From Lacinutrix sp. Hel_I_90 (GTDB taxonomy: Bacteria > Bacteroidota > Bacteroidia > Flavobacteriales > Flavobacteriaceae), in contig NZ_JYNQ01000001.1 in NCBI RefSeq assembly GCF_000934685.1, forward strand, positions 3,571,501 to 3,635,500: a stretch of 64,000 nucleotides of DNA, in the 5' to 3' direction. Position numbers and translations under genes: made by a program. This document shows, in pieces, positions 54,333-62,253 of the stretch. The notes under the pieces are model-generated. The model was not told the DNA's origin. It saw nothing but the letters and a program-made list of their open reading frames with translations, and searched no databases. Each line of letters opens with the position of its first letter. Position 1 is the stretch's first letter.

Positions 54333-55055
54333 CTAATATTCGAATGAGTAAGAATTTATTTCTTCGATATCATAAGGAATATCGTTAGTTAAACCATCGG
54401 TTTCAATACCGTTTTTTGTCATATACCATTGAATTTTAAAAGCGTCAGCCTTTTCAGGTACGCTATAATACACTATCGAGTTTACATTAATTCCTGTCCA
54501 AGAAGTTTCTTCCCATGCACCAGAAGAACCGCCACCAGGAAGTGGTTCTTCAGGATGGTAAGTATTATCTATTCCAAAGTTTTCAATTTCAGTTCTTTTT
54601 GCTTGATGTAGTCCTGAAAAAAAATCAATTTTAATATAATCGTTTTCATTAATTGGATTGGTATTATTCACCGCTATTTTAAACTTAATTAATTTATCTA
54701 CTTTTATTAGTATAGGTTCATCAATGGAATAGTCTTTATATGCACTTGAACCAGAATAATGTTCACCACCAATATGGGTAATTGTAGCAAATGCACCTTC
54801 TTCATTTATTAAAGAGACTGAAAAATTTCCATTTACATCTGTAACAACTTCTTTGCGGTCTAACTCTTCAGTAGTTTCAAACAAACCTGATCCGTGTGAT
54901 TTTCTTGTTCTTACAGTTACTAAATGGTCAGGAATTCCGTCTCCATTTATTGCTCGTTCGACTTTACCATTGATAGTTATGTAGTCAACATCATTATCAG
55001 AAGTACAACCAAATAATATCAATAAAAATGGAAGTATGAGATATGTTCTTTTCAT
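54333..55055 (-). CDS. Lipoprotein with carboxypeptidase-regulatory-like domain
   Basis: A 240-residue lipoprotein (lipobox LFGC near residue 17). Residues 25-110 form a beta-sandwich of the carboxypeptidase-regulatory type (ITINGKVERAINGDGIPDHLVTVRTR, VVTDVNGNFSVSLINEEGAFATI). The rest has acidic beta strands and the sequence PEEPLPGGGSSG. Function is unknown; surface-associated role is inferred. Confidence 0.7.
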   Translation of the reverse strand: MKRTYLILPFLLILFGCTSDNDVDYITINGKVERAINGDGIPDHLVTVRTRKSHGSGLFETTEELDRKEVVTDVNGNFSVSLINEEGAFATITHIGGEHYSGSSAYKDYSIDEPILIKVDKLIKFKIAVNNTNPINENDYIKIDFFSGLHQAKRTEIENFGIDNTYHPEEPLPGGGSSGAWEETSWTGINVNSIVYYSVPEKADAFKIQWYMTKNGIETDGLTNDIPYDIEEINSYSFEY

Positions 55056-55178
55056 AATTAATAGTTTTTTGTAATATCTGCAGTATCCCGAAGGGTATTG
55101 CGTATAGCTGTTATTGGCAATCGTATTATTTATGGCCTTTGATTATTCTATATTCCAAAGAGATAATTGGTTTTACAA

Positions 55179-55770
55179 CTAATTATTCTCAGATGATTCA
55201 ATCTTTTTAATGCGTGCTTTATGCTTTTCTACATCCCAATCGATTCCTTTTTAGGTACTCTTTAATTGGTTCTAGACCAACTTTTGCTCTTCTTTCGTTT
55301 ACTTTTTCTGGTTCCAAGAAAGAAGATACATAATTTTTTCCGCTTTCAGGGTTTCTAGCAACTAGACTTCCATAAATCTGACGCTTACCTTGTCTAAGAT
55401 TTATATGATCTTCCAATTAAGCTAAAGCACCGGCAACTATTTTGTTATCGGATACAGCGTTTCTGAGAACATGCCAATAGTTCTTGTGTTGGACCTCATT
55501 TGCTAGATGAAAAAGAAGATTAAATGAGTTTTTTGGGTCCTGTGCCAATGCATATACACAGGCCGCATTATAGATGTCGTTTGAGTTTATCTGTGCTTCA
55601 AATTGTTCAAATGCTATTTTATATTTTTCAGCAGCCTGTTGGGAGACTCGAGATTCAAATAAACTTAAGGCCTCTTCGACCAATTTAGCGTATTTTTCCT
55701 GATGCTGCCCAAAAACAGTCGTTGTTAATAAAAGGTAAAGTATAACTATAAAAAGAGTTTTAATTTTCAT
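55179..55770 (-). pseudogene. Tetratricopeptide-DUF6624 protein, broken by one nonsense and one frameshift
   Basis: The start MKIKTLFIVILYLL (signal peptide) at 55770 leads into a helical TPR-like domain (KYKIAFEQFEAQINSNDIYNAACVYALAQD) and then RNAVSDNKIVAGALA. There a TAA at 55417-55419 interrupts the frame where a TTA would fit. The same frame resumes with LEDHINLRQGKRQIYGS, VNERRAKVGLEPIKEYL (DUF6624). An A-run near 55245 then shifts the frame, after which GIDWDVEKHKARIKKIE ends at 55179-55181. Two lesions only, so decay is recent. Confidence 0.85.
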
Positions 55771-56137
55771 GTTCTGCAAAGGTAAGGACGTAACCATTAA
55801 GGTCTAAAATTGAAAATTCTGTTGCACCATAAAATGTTTTCTCAAGGCCTTTTATGACGTTCACTTTGCCCTTTATTTTATCGTGAAATTGTTTAATGTG
55901 TTTTATTTGGATGTATAGTAATAATGAACCTCCATTTTGTCTTGATATTTCTGGTAGTTCTGAACCCAAACTCTGGAATGATTGAAACATAAAACTTACT
56001 TTTCCGCAAGTCATCATCACCCATACAAACTCGCTTTCTTCCGGAACGGTCATAACAACTTGAAATCCTATGGTTTTATAAAAATTAACAGTCTCGCTTA
56101 TGTCTTTAACAAATATGTTGGGTGAAAGTGAATCCAT
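55760..56137 (-). CDS. VOC-family (glyoxalase-fold) protein
   Basis: A 125-residue protein with one vicinal-oxygen-chelate domain: two beta-alpha-beta units starting LSPNIFVKDISETVNFYKTIGF and ending with FYGATEFSILDLNGYVLTFAE (metal-ligand Glu). Such proteins include glyoxalase I-like and antibiotic-modifying enzymes, and the substrate is unknown. It overlaps the broken DUF6624 gene start by 11 bp, so the two were co-transcribed. Confidence 0.85.
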   Translation of the reverse strand: MDSLSPNIFVKDISETVNFYKTIGFQVVMTVPEESEFVWVMMTCGKVSFMFQSFQSLGSELPEISRQNGGSLLLYIQIKHIKQFHDKIKGKVNVIKGLEKTFYGATEFSILDLNGYVLTFAEHEN

Positions 56138-56161
56138 AATTTAACAAGGTTGTAAATTAAT

Positions 56162-56515
56162 TTATATTGCTTGTTTCACAAAAGAGGAAACGTCTTTGCT
56201 TAAAATATCTTCTTTTGTCAATAGCTTTAGGTGTCTTCGGTATTTACCCTTTCCTTCAAGGAAGCTGTTAGGATCTTCCATTAGGAATCCTTTAGAAAAT
56301 TCAAGGGAGATATGTTTCTTGTTTAAGAATAACCCACTAAACATTTCGTCATTGAGAAAGAATACAATGCCACCATACATTATCCTTTCGTCAGTTTTTG
56401 GAAAATGATTAAAAACGATTTCACGTATTTCAATGAGGGTATCAGCCTTTCCTGCAGCGATCAACATTATTTCGTCCAAAAATTTTTGAACTTTTTCATT
56501 TTCAGATTTTTTCAT
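56162..56515 (-). CDS. DUF1801-type protein
   Basis: A 117-residue cytosolic protein of the DUF1801 / YdhG-like family: VQKFLDEIMLIAAGKADTLIEIREIVFNHF, DERIMYGGIVFFLNDEMFSGLFLNKKHISLEFSKG. Members carry a compact SHS2-like alpha/beta fold. No known activity. Separated by 24 bp from the VOC gene, so probably one transcript. Confidence 0.82.
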   Translation of the reverse strand: MKKSENEKVQKFLDEIMLIAAGKADTLIEIREIVFNHFPKTDERIMYGGIVFFLNDEMFSGLFLNKKHISLEFSKGFLMEDPNSFLEGKGKYRRHLKLLTKEDILSKDVSSFVKQAI

Positions 56516-56535
56516 AGAAGGTTCTTATCAAATCA

Positions 56536-56775
56536 TTAGATTTTCTTTAACTCCCAAAATTTCACTCCTCCCTTTAAATCAACTGATACAAGCTCAGTTT
56601 CATCATTGGATAATGAAAGGGAACTTATAGTTGCTTTATGGTCTAATAAATCCTCGACAAGTTCGCCATTTTCAATGTTCCATTTTCTAATAGATTTATC
56701 GATGCTAGAGGTCTAAATGTATCTCTTAGATAAAACTGCATCTGTTAGAGGGAAACTTACAGGAACTTTTACCAT
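56536..56775 (-). pseudogene. WD40-repeat protein fragment with internal stop
   Basis: Minus strand from the ATG at 56775: VKVPVSFPLTDAVLSKRYI, TAG stop, then SIDKSIRKWNIENGELVEDL and NDETELVSVDLKGGVKFWELKKI ending at 56536. The WD-like ends (SIRKWNIE, GVKFWELK) mark the last two propeller blades. The front part is missing. Confidence 0.75.
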
Positions 56776-56815
56776 TGTGTCTTTTTATTCATATTTTACT
56801 ACTTTTTTATGAATA

Positions 56816-56944
56816 CCAGCGGTTATCTGAATGGTTAGTTGGGTGTTAAGCAACTAATTTAGCAAATAAATCACAAATAGAATATGCCGCAGGAAAGTTT
56901 GTAAGTTGGCAGTGAACTAGTAATTAATTAGACACGGTGTTGCC
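56816..56944 (-). repeat. Cassette-border element, short type
   Basis: Plus strand from ACCAGCGGTTATC to GACACGGTGTTGCC. It contains a CCGCAGG core and an outward-matching pair of ends (GGTTATC... and ...GTGTTGCC). Compared with 57525-57651 and 61603-61735 it is partly decayed. It lies upstream of the WD40 remnant. Confidence 0.55.
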
Positions 56945-57114
56945 ATTTCGTTTTTTTTAAGAGTTAAAATAGTCTACTAAATTTCGTTTTCCGATTTTCA
57001 GCATTTGAGTAAATTCGTTCCGGGTATTATTCCGTAATAGTTTCAATTCAGATTTTTAGTCGTAATTCGTGTGAGTAAGGCATTCCACGTTTTATAATTT
57101 AACGCCGTTATTTG

Positions 57115-57495
57115 TCAAACATTTTGTTTTTCTAATTTTATCTGAGAACTTCTCTTAAAATTATTGACTGAATATGTATAAAGCATAGTTGCTGAAAATA
57201 CGAGATTCAGAATCCCTATAGCTAAACCTACAAATAGTAATTGCTTTGCACTATTATTAAATTCACTAAATTCAATTAATTCCGAAAGTAAAGCTCCGAG
57301 AAAACACAAATTGACTAAAAAGAAAAGAATTCCTAATATTATTCCTGAAATTCTATTTTTAAAAATAATTTGAAGCATTAAGAGTAGTACAATTCCGATA
57401 AAAATTGGATTAACGTAAAATGGTGGTGAATAGCCAGCTAAAATGGCTAAAACTATTAAGTAATATTCAGGTAATTTAAAGAATATAGTTTTCAT
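57115..57495 (-). CDS. Small multi-pass membrane protein of unknown function
   Basis: A 126-residue protein with four predicted membrane helices (about residues 10-26, 30-46, 52-72 and 84-106), a short polar start and a basic tail (NFKRSSQIKLEKQNV). No family is recognised. Cassette-like: short gene on the array strand, element at 57525-57651 on its upstream side and a spacer of 170 bp on the downstream side. Confidence 0.68.
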   Translation of the reverse strand: MKTIFFKLPEYYLIVLAILAGYSPPFYVNPIFIGIVLLLMLQIIFKNRISGIILGILFFLVNLCFLGALLSELIEFSEFNNSAKQLLFVGLAIGILNLVFSATMLYTYSVNNFKRSSQIKLEKQNV

Positions 57496-57524
57496 TCTTT
57501 TTTTGAGATTGTTCTGTTATGAAT

Positions 57525-57651
57525 GGTAACGTGTTTGTGTATGATTAGTTGCTTGGTCAAGCAACTATTTAGCAGATAATTACCAACCAAGAAAGTCCGC
57601 GAGCACTTTCGTAAGTAGGTGAAAACTAGCAATGAATTACACATTGTTGCC
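57525..57651 (-). repeat. Cassette-border element, short type, well preserved
   Basis: A 127-bp element from GGTAACG to GTTGCC on plus. Its ends are complementary: GGTAAC..GTGTA..ATT..TTGC on one side and GCAATGAATTACACATTGTTGCC on the other. A CCGCGAGC middle and an inner AGTTGCTTG..CAAGCAACT hairpin are visible. It lies right after the stop codon of the START-domain gene. Confidence 0.65.
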
Positions 57652-57665
57652 AACAGTTTTTACTA

Positions 57666-58235
57666 TTATTCTCTTTCTAAATGAGTTATTAAATTCATTA
57701 AAATCTTTTCGTTTGCTGGAATGAAATAGTTCATTAGTGAGAGGTATTTCGGATTATTTTTATATCCAATTCCATAAGATTTAACACTCGTATATCCATC
57801 TTCCATTTCTTCAAAATAGATAACATTATAAAAGTCTTTCGCCTCTTTTTTCATAAATTCAGGGAAGTTATCAGTAATTTCAGCTTGGAGTGTAATCAAT
57901 CTGTTAGGGACGTAATTTATAATGTGAGTAATAATTGTGGTGCTGTCTCCTATCTTACCTTCTTTATTGTAGTTAGATTTAATAAATCCGCCAACTTTTA
58001 AATCCACTTCGGCTAATGGTGCTGCCCAACTTTCATAACCTTTTTTAGTTGTGTATGCGTTCCAAACTGAATCAATTGGTGACTTGACTGTGAATTCTTG
58101 AATTAAAACTAATTCCGGCGTTTTGGTTGAGTCAATTTTTGATGTTACTCTTTTCAGTTCGACGCCAGAATTATCTTGTCCAAAAGTGAATGGACTCACA
58201 AGAATAAACAATAATGTTATCAGTAAGTTTTTCAT
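57666..58235 (-). CDS. Exported SRPBCC/AHSA1-like protein
   Basis: A 189-residue protein with a signal peptide (1-19) and an SRPBCC (START-like, AHSA1) domain: LVLIQEFTVKSPIDSVWNAYTTKKGYESWAAPLAEVDLKVGGF...YFEEMEDGYTSVKSYGIGY. SRPBCC proteins bind hydrophobic ligands; an exported one is less common. Cassette-like gene. The ligand is unknown. Confidence 0.82.
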   Translation of the reverse strand: MKNLLITLLFILVSPFTFGQDNSGVELKRVTSKIDSTKTPELVLIQEFTVKSPIDSVWNAYTTKKGYESWAAPLAEVDLKVGGFIKSNYNKEGKIGDSTTIITHIINYVPNRLITLQAEITDNFPEFMKKEAKDFYNVIYFEEMEDGYTSVKSYGIGYKNNPKYLSLMNYFIPANEKILMNLITHLERE

Positions 58236-58310
58236 AATATCTATTTTATAATGGTTATTTCTGTTTTTTAATGTCTCGTCTTGAAATACGGCTACAGGTT
58301 AAAATTGATT

Positions 58311-58520
58311 TTAGGCTGATAAATGATATACCATATTAGCTGTTTCATAGTCTAAAGATAAATGGAATCTAATTTCGTTATATAGATTATTTGTATTTTT
58401 TGTTGCTCTCTTGGCGTGTGCTACATTTGCAAAGGTCTGGTGGAGATGAAATTCGTCTTTTAAGATGGCGTTTACGCGTTCTGCCATTGCATTTTGTTCA
58501 TGATTTAGTATTTCTTTTTA
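58311..58520 (-). pseudogene. IS3-family transposase C-terminal remnant
   Basis: Minus strand reads EILNHEQNAMAERVNAILKDEF, AKRATKNTNNLYNEIRFH, DYETANMVYHLSA then stop at 58311-58313. These are the end of an IS3-type DDE integrase core (glutamate in MAERVN...LKDEF, YNEIRFH). No ends or N-terminal part remain. Confidence 0.75.
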
Positions 58521-58568
58521 TAGGAATTCACGAATCTTCGCTTTGCTACGATTTCATAACAATGATTT

Positions 58569-58704
58569 TTTTCTGTCATACTGATAGTAAAACAAGTACA
58601 TCAAGATCTATTAACATGTTTAGAAACCATTCCAGGGATAGGTAGAAAAACAGCAATCATGTTTATCGTTTTAGCAGGTGCTTTTAATCGGTTTTTGCTT
58701 TAAA
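58569..58704 (+). pseudogene. IS110-family transposase fragment
   Basis: Plus strand reads VKQVHQDLLTCLETIPGIGRKTAIMF...GAFNRFLL. The IPGIGRKTA helix-hairpin motif and a following GAFNRF are the C-terminal Tnp IS116/110/902 signature. It stops soon after, so only about 40 codons survive. It abuts the IS3 remnant, so both insertions are old. Confidence 0.75.
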
Positions 58705-58839
58705 CACGAAGTATAGGATTGGGATGATGATGATCGCGGCTGAAATGATGAGTGAGGTTATAAATACGAATTTGAATACGTAGAACAAGAGGACAAAGAA
58801 AATAATTGCTACTACGAAACCTATGGCTATTCCTTTCAT
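58684..58839 (-). CDS. Small two-helix membrane protein
   Basis: A 51-residue ORF on the array strand: MKGIAIGFVVAIIFFVLLFYVF, then ITSLIISAAIIIIPILYFVF, and a short polar end (KAKTD). Two membrane helices with a very short loop. It overlaps the IS110 remnant by 21 bp. Placed as a cassette gene before the element 58947-59133. Could be a chance ORF, but hydrophobicity and ordinary codons argue for a real gene. Confidence 0.5.
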   Translation of the reverse strand: MKGIAIGFVVAIIFFVLLFYVFKFVFITSLIISAAIIIIPILYFVFKAKTD

Positions 58840-58946
58840 TTGTTTGTTTTTATTTGATTGCGTTACCTAAGGTAGGAATATTTTTGGATGTTGGGAGGGT
58901 AATTTTGAAATGTTTTCGTGAGTTTTTCATACTACTTCAAAATGCT

Positions 58947-59133
58947 GGTTAAGGAACATGCTTTACATAAGTTAAAGATTAGACTTTACATTAGATTGGT
59001 TTCTAACCTTATTGATTTTTGTTTTATCTTTTTTGTTCTAAAGCCAAATCAAAAGATTTGGCGGACTTGGTTTAAAGCTCTAAACTTTGGGTTAAGCACC
59101 AAAACCCTTATAAATTATAGCCATTGTTGTGTG
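58947..59133 (-). repeat. Cassette-border element, long type (copy A of an identical pair)
   Basis: From GGTTAAGG to GTTGTG on plus, directly after the CPBP gene stop. It contains AAAGCCAAATC aaaa GATTTGGCGG, TTTGGGTTAAGCACC and a GCTATAATTTATAAGGG-type end. Positions 58976-59128 are identical to 59975-60127. Confidence 0.7.
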
Positions 59134-59146
59134 GCGTTTTTTGTTT

Positions 59147-59857
59147 TTAATCAATTACTCTGCCAATCATAGAACCTGAATTAAGTACACAATGAGCAAT
59201 AATTAATGGCCATAAATTTCGTCCAAACTTTACATATGCTATTCCCATAACTAAACCAATAATACCAACTGTAATTGACCTTTCGGAAAAATCATTAGAA
59301 TGTCTAAAACCAAAAATTGCCGCTTGTAGTATCACAGCTATAACAGTTGCGAAAGATGTCGAAGAAAACAACTTTTCAATCCAATTCATTAAAAAGCCTC
59401 TATCTAATAATTCCTCTAACATTGACTCAAGTAGAATGAAAGGAATAATTAGAAAAAAATGTCCCCAATTTCCTTTCAAGTTTCCAAATTTAGAAACAGC
59501 GCTTTCGGATGAAGTATCTGCGCCTAAGGAAAATGGTAAAAGGTCTATTAAAATATTAAACGCTATTAATGATAACATTGTAGCAGCAAGAATTATAGAT
59601 GAAACTCCTAATGTTCTCCATAAATTCTCTGGTTTTCGTAGGCCTAATTCTTTCCAAGTAACATTTCTTACCTTCATTCTCCACGTTGCTATAATTAAGG
59701 TTGTGAATGACCAATAAAGACCATTTGCTATAAATCCTACTTTTGGAATATATATTTCTCTAACCAAAAACATTATAGAAATGTAAATAATTAGGTCAAA
59801 AAGAAATCCTTTATAATTGGTTGATTTTGAAACTGTATTGGTAATGTTGAGATTCAT
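59147..59857 (-). CDS. CPBP-family intramembrane glutamic endopeptidase
   Basis: A 236-residue membrane protein with about eight helices. It carries the CPBP/Abi motifs: EELxxRG in MLEELLDRGFLMNWIEK (catalytic Glu pair), HSNDF and the last His-bearing YVKFGRNLWPLIIAHCVLNSG. CPBP enzymes include CAAX prenyl endopeptidases and bacteriocin self-immunity proteins. It is a full-length cassette gene between the two identical elements. Confidence 0.88.
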   Translation of the reverse strand: MNLNITNTVSKSTNYKGFLFDLIIYISIMFLVREIYIPKVGFIANGLYWSFTTLIIATWRMKVRNVTWKELGLRKPENLWRTLGVSSIILAATMLSLIAFNILIDLLPFSLGADTSSESAVSKFGNLKGNWGHFFLIIPFILLESMLEELLDRGFLMNWIEKLFSSTSFATVIAVILQAAIFGFRHSNDFSERSITVGIIGLVMGIAYVKFGRNLWPLIIAHCVLNSGSMIGRVID

Positions 59858-59940
59858 ATTGGTTGTTTAGTCTGTTGGTCTTTTTATTAGACGACATCTT
59901 CTCAAATTTTTACAATTCTAAATTCGAGTTACTTTTTTTA

Positions 59941-60130
59941 ATGTTCGTTAAGATACATAGTTTACACAAGTTATAGATTAGACTTTACATTAGATTGGTT
60001 TCTAACCTTATTGATTTTTGTTTTATCTTTTTTGTTCTAAAGCCAAATCAAAAGATTTGGCGGACTTGGTTTAAAGCTCTAAACTTTGGGTTAAGCACCA
60101 AAACCCTTATAAATTATAGCCATTGTTACC
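59941..60130 (-). repeat. Cassette-border element, long type (copy B)
   Basis: Between ATGTTCGTTAAG and GTTACC. The 153 bp at 59975-60127 are identical to 58976-59128, exactly 999 bp away. The centre holds the GCCAAATC/GATTTGGC hairpin. Confidence 0.7.
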
Positions 60131-60141
60131 TGCTGGCTTCT

Positions 60142-60648
60142 TTAACATGGCGACCAATATTCAAATCGGATTAACTTCCCATTTTTTATACTAATACGTA
60201 TTCCGTCATCAGCTTTTTCGTGAAAGAGAACTATTGTTCCTTTTAATTTTTCTCCAAAATGTTTAGCTAAACTATCCCCAAAAATTTCAATTAATTCTTT
60301 TAAATCCGTCTCACAAGTCAAATCTCGATTACCGTATTTTATTTTGATAGAATTGTCGTTTTCTAAATCAACTTGTTCTAAGACATAAAGTTCTTTTTCG
60401 TTTCCAGTGAATTTTATTTTACCATAATCAAGAGTGAAATATTCACCATCTTGAGAATCCGTTGATAAAAATCCACATTCATAGTTTGGGTCATATGTCT
60501 TTGTCGGTTCGCCTAATTTTTTTATTACTTCCGATTTAGTAGAATGGAAATTCAGTCCGTTATATTTGATTAAATCAAAGTTTACAGATTGTGCAAAACT
60601 CAATTCTGCTATTAGTAATAATAATATGATTAAATTTAGTTTTCTCAT
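60142..60648 (-). CDS. Exported protein of unknown function
   Basis: A 168-residue protein with a signal peptide (1-20, ending SFAQS). The mature part has GLNFHSTKSEVIKKLGEPTKTYDPNYECGF, which resembles the BLIP/SmpA-OmlA start, followed by beta strands and FRIEYWSPC-like end. Two cysteines (NYECGF and TCETDL) may form a disulfide, and a third sits at the C-terminus. No firm family. Cassette-like. Confidence 0.68.
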   Translation of the reverse strand: MRKLNLIILLLLIAELSFAQSVNFDLIKYNGLNFHSTKSEVIKKLGEPTKTYDPNYECGFLSTDSQDGEYFTLDYGKIKFTGNEKELYVLEQVDLENDNSIKIKYGNRDLTCETDLKELIEIFGDSLAKHFGEKLKGTIVLFHEKADDGIRISIKNGKLIRFEYWSPC

Positions 60649-60662
60649 TTTTTGCGCTTGCA

Positions 60663-60857
60663 GGTAACGTCTCCGTATATGGCTCGTAGCGTGTAAATTA
60701 TGAAATTATTTTCGGATTAAGCACGAGTCAGATTTTTAAATTTTACTATTTATCTTTTTTCTTGTAAATCGTCAAATTTGAAAATTTGGCGACTTTCCAA
60801 ATATGCCTTAACTTTGTTCAAGCAACTGACCAGCTATGAGCTATATACGTTGTTGCC
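60663..60857 (-). repeat. Cassette-border element, long type, best conserved
   Basis: A 195-bp element from GGTAACG to GTTGCC. The two ends pair well: GGCAACAACGTATATAGCTC(a)TAGC on the minus strand and GCTACGAGCCATATACGGAGACGTTACC at the far end. The far arm has extra unpaired bases, as the extrahelical bases of attC do. Centre: GCCAAAT..ATTTG-type hairpin. Confidence 0.7.
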
Positions 60858-60863
60858 ATTTCG

Positions 60864-61358
60864 TTATTTCCGCCCGAGTAAGTTTTCCGCTGTCATAATT
60901 TCGATTGCTTTTTCCGTTTCAGTTTGTCCCTTATTCATTGAGCCTGGAAGCATAATCAACCTTTTTTTCATTTTGCCATTTTCATCCTCAAATTTTACTT
61001 CGAAGCGTGAACGTGTCAATCCGAAAATTGCTTTTTTCAAGTTGACACTTTTAATTTTATTCCGTTCGATTATTGGCGTTGCAGAGTTATTTAAACTACT
61101 AAATATTCCGTAAATCAGAAAAATTCCGATTGCTCCAAATAAAATCGCTGGAAAAGTCTTTCCGTCTTGATAATTGGTAAAAGCAAAATATAACAGTACG
61201 ATTGAAAGTCCGCCATAGATTATTAAAATCCGAGATATATTATTTCCGACCGTAACTTTTGCAACATTTCCAATAATTCCGTCTCTGGTTAAAATGATTT
61301 TATCAGGTAAAATATGGCAATATCCTGTTTTGGTTTTAAATGTCTTTTCGTTCTCCAT
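60864..61358 (-). CDS. Membrane protein of unknown function
   Basis: A 164-residue protein: an N-terminal charged beta-like part (KTFKTKTGYCHILPDKIILTRDG), two membrane helices (about 43-62 and 72-91), then a basic cytoplasmic part (RSRFEVKFEDENGKMKKRL). It resembles DUF-type PH-like photosynthetic-complex proteins only loosely. It lies 13 bp after the YozE-like gene, so the two make up one cassette. Confidence 0.65.
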   Translation of the reverse strand: MENEKTFKTKTGYCHILPDKIILTRDGIIGNVAKVTVGNNISRILIIYGGLSIVLLYFAFTNYQDGKTFPAILFGAIGIFLIYGIFSSLNNSATPIIERNKIKSVNLKKAIFGLTRSRFEVKFEDENGKMKKRLIMLPGSMNKGQTETEKAIEIMTAENLLGRK

Positions 61359-61371
61359 TTTTTAGAAAATG

Positions 61372-61575
61372 CTACTTTACTCTTTTATATTCCGCAAGAA
61401 ATTCTTGAAACGTTTCATTCGTTCCGCCTCTCCTTGTTTGGGTTTCTAAATATTCCAATTTTTCTTTATCAGATTTTTTTGACGGAAAATTTTTGTCGCC
61501 TAAAATATCGTTTGCTAAATCTCCAATTGGACTGTCGAGTGAAGCACAGTCTTTAATAAATTTGTTTATTGTCAT
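61372..61575 (-). CDS. YozE SAM-like domain protein
   Basis: A 67-residue single-domain protein matching the YozE_SAM_like family: NKFIKDCASLDSPIGDLANDILGDKNFP, KEKLEYLETQTRRGG, FQEFLAEYKR. Such domains are small helical bundles of unknown function, mostly in Firmicutes. It is encoded 13 bp ahead of the membrane protein gene. Cassette-like, on the array strand. Confidence 0.78.
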   Translation of the reverse strand: MTINKFIKDCASLDSPIGDLANDILGDKNFPSKKSDKEKLEYLETQTRRGGTNETFQEFLAEYKRVK

Positions 61576-61602
61576 ATTATTTCGAGTTTTTTTATAATGA
61601 AT

Positions 61603-61735
61603 GGCAACGTTAAGTGTAAGGATAGTTGCGTTTATAAGCCACTAAAATAGTAAATATTAACCAACCAGAGGAAAATCCGCAGGATTTTCCGAGTAAGATA
61701 GAACCAAGCAATTATATTTACACATTGTTGTGTAC
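61603..61735 (-). repeat. Cassette-border element, short type, well preserved
   Basis: From GGCAACG to GTTGTG. The ends are complementary (GGCAACGTTAAGTGTAAGG..AGTTGC against GCAATTATATTTACACATTGTTGTG). The core is GAAAATCCGCAGGATTTTCC, a perfect inverted repeat with CGCA-type loop. Confidence 0.65.
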
Positions 61736-62060
61736 AGTGTTTTATATTTTTTTATTCCATTTACAGCACTGAAAGTCGGCTGTTCAAAACATTGCGTTTT
61801 GCGGTAATCAGCAGTTTTAGAGTCCTGTTTTTTATCCGTAATAGGAGTAGAGCAGTAGTCCGCAACAGTTGCGCATTTAACTTGTCAGAAATGGATTGAG
61901 TGGTAAATCCGTTGTATTGCTCCGTTTTGCTTTATAATCCGTTTACAAGCCCTTATTTTGCGCAATAATTGCGCGTTAATTTTTTTTGATAAAAATTAAT
62001 GCCGTTTTGATTTGGGTTTAAGAGAATTTGGTTTTTTTGTGAGCCGAGTGAGCCATTGTA
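61736..62060. other. ORF-less cassette-like segment with several short hairpins
   Basis: No ORF above 20 codons of any quality. Inverted repeats include GCGCAATAATTGCGC (61963-61977) and GCAACAGTTGC (about 61881-61891). The segment is bounded by two border elements, so it looks like a cassette without a protein gene, perhaps an RNA gene. Confidence 0.4.
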
Positions 62061-62253
62061 CACAACGGTTTGTGTATGAAACGTAGCGCGTAAAAAGATG
62101 CTGACTTTTCGGATTAACACAGAGCCGAATTTTTATGTTTTGTTTTTACTTTTTTATTTTAAAAGCCAAATTTAAAAATTTGGCGGTCTTTGTAAATAAA
62201 CACAGACCTTTCGGTTAAGTACTTACTAGCTATGTTTTATACACTTTGTTAGG
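62061..62253 (-). repeat. Cassette-border element, long type, overlapping the retron stop codon
   Basis: From CACAACGG to GTTAGGG on plus. Minus strand begins CCCTAACAAAGTGTATAAAACATAGC and ends GCTACGTTTCATACACAAACCGTTGTG, with complementary arms. The first A of AAC is the last base of the RT stop codon (TAA). The centre has GCCAAATT...AATTTGGCGG. Confidence 0.7.

Noticed and set aside
56816-62253. Border elements as MITEs or REP-type repeats
   Set aside because: Kept as an alternative, but copies vary in sequence while keeping the paired ends, and they sit consistently at gene 3' ends on one strand, which fits attC-like sites better. No target-site duplications were seen.
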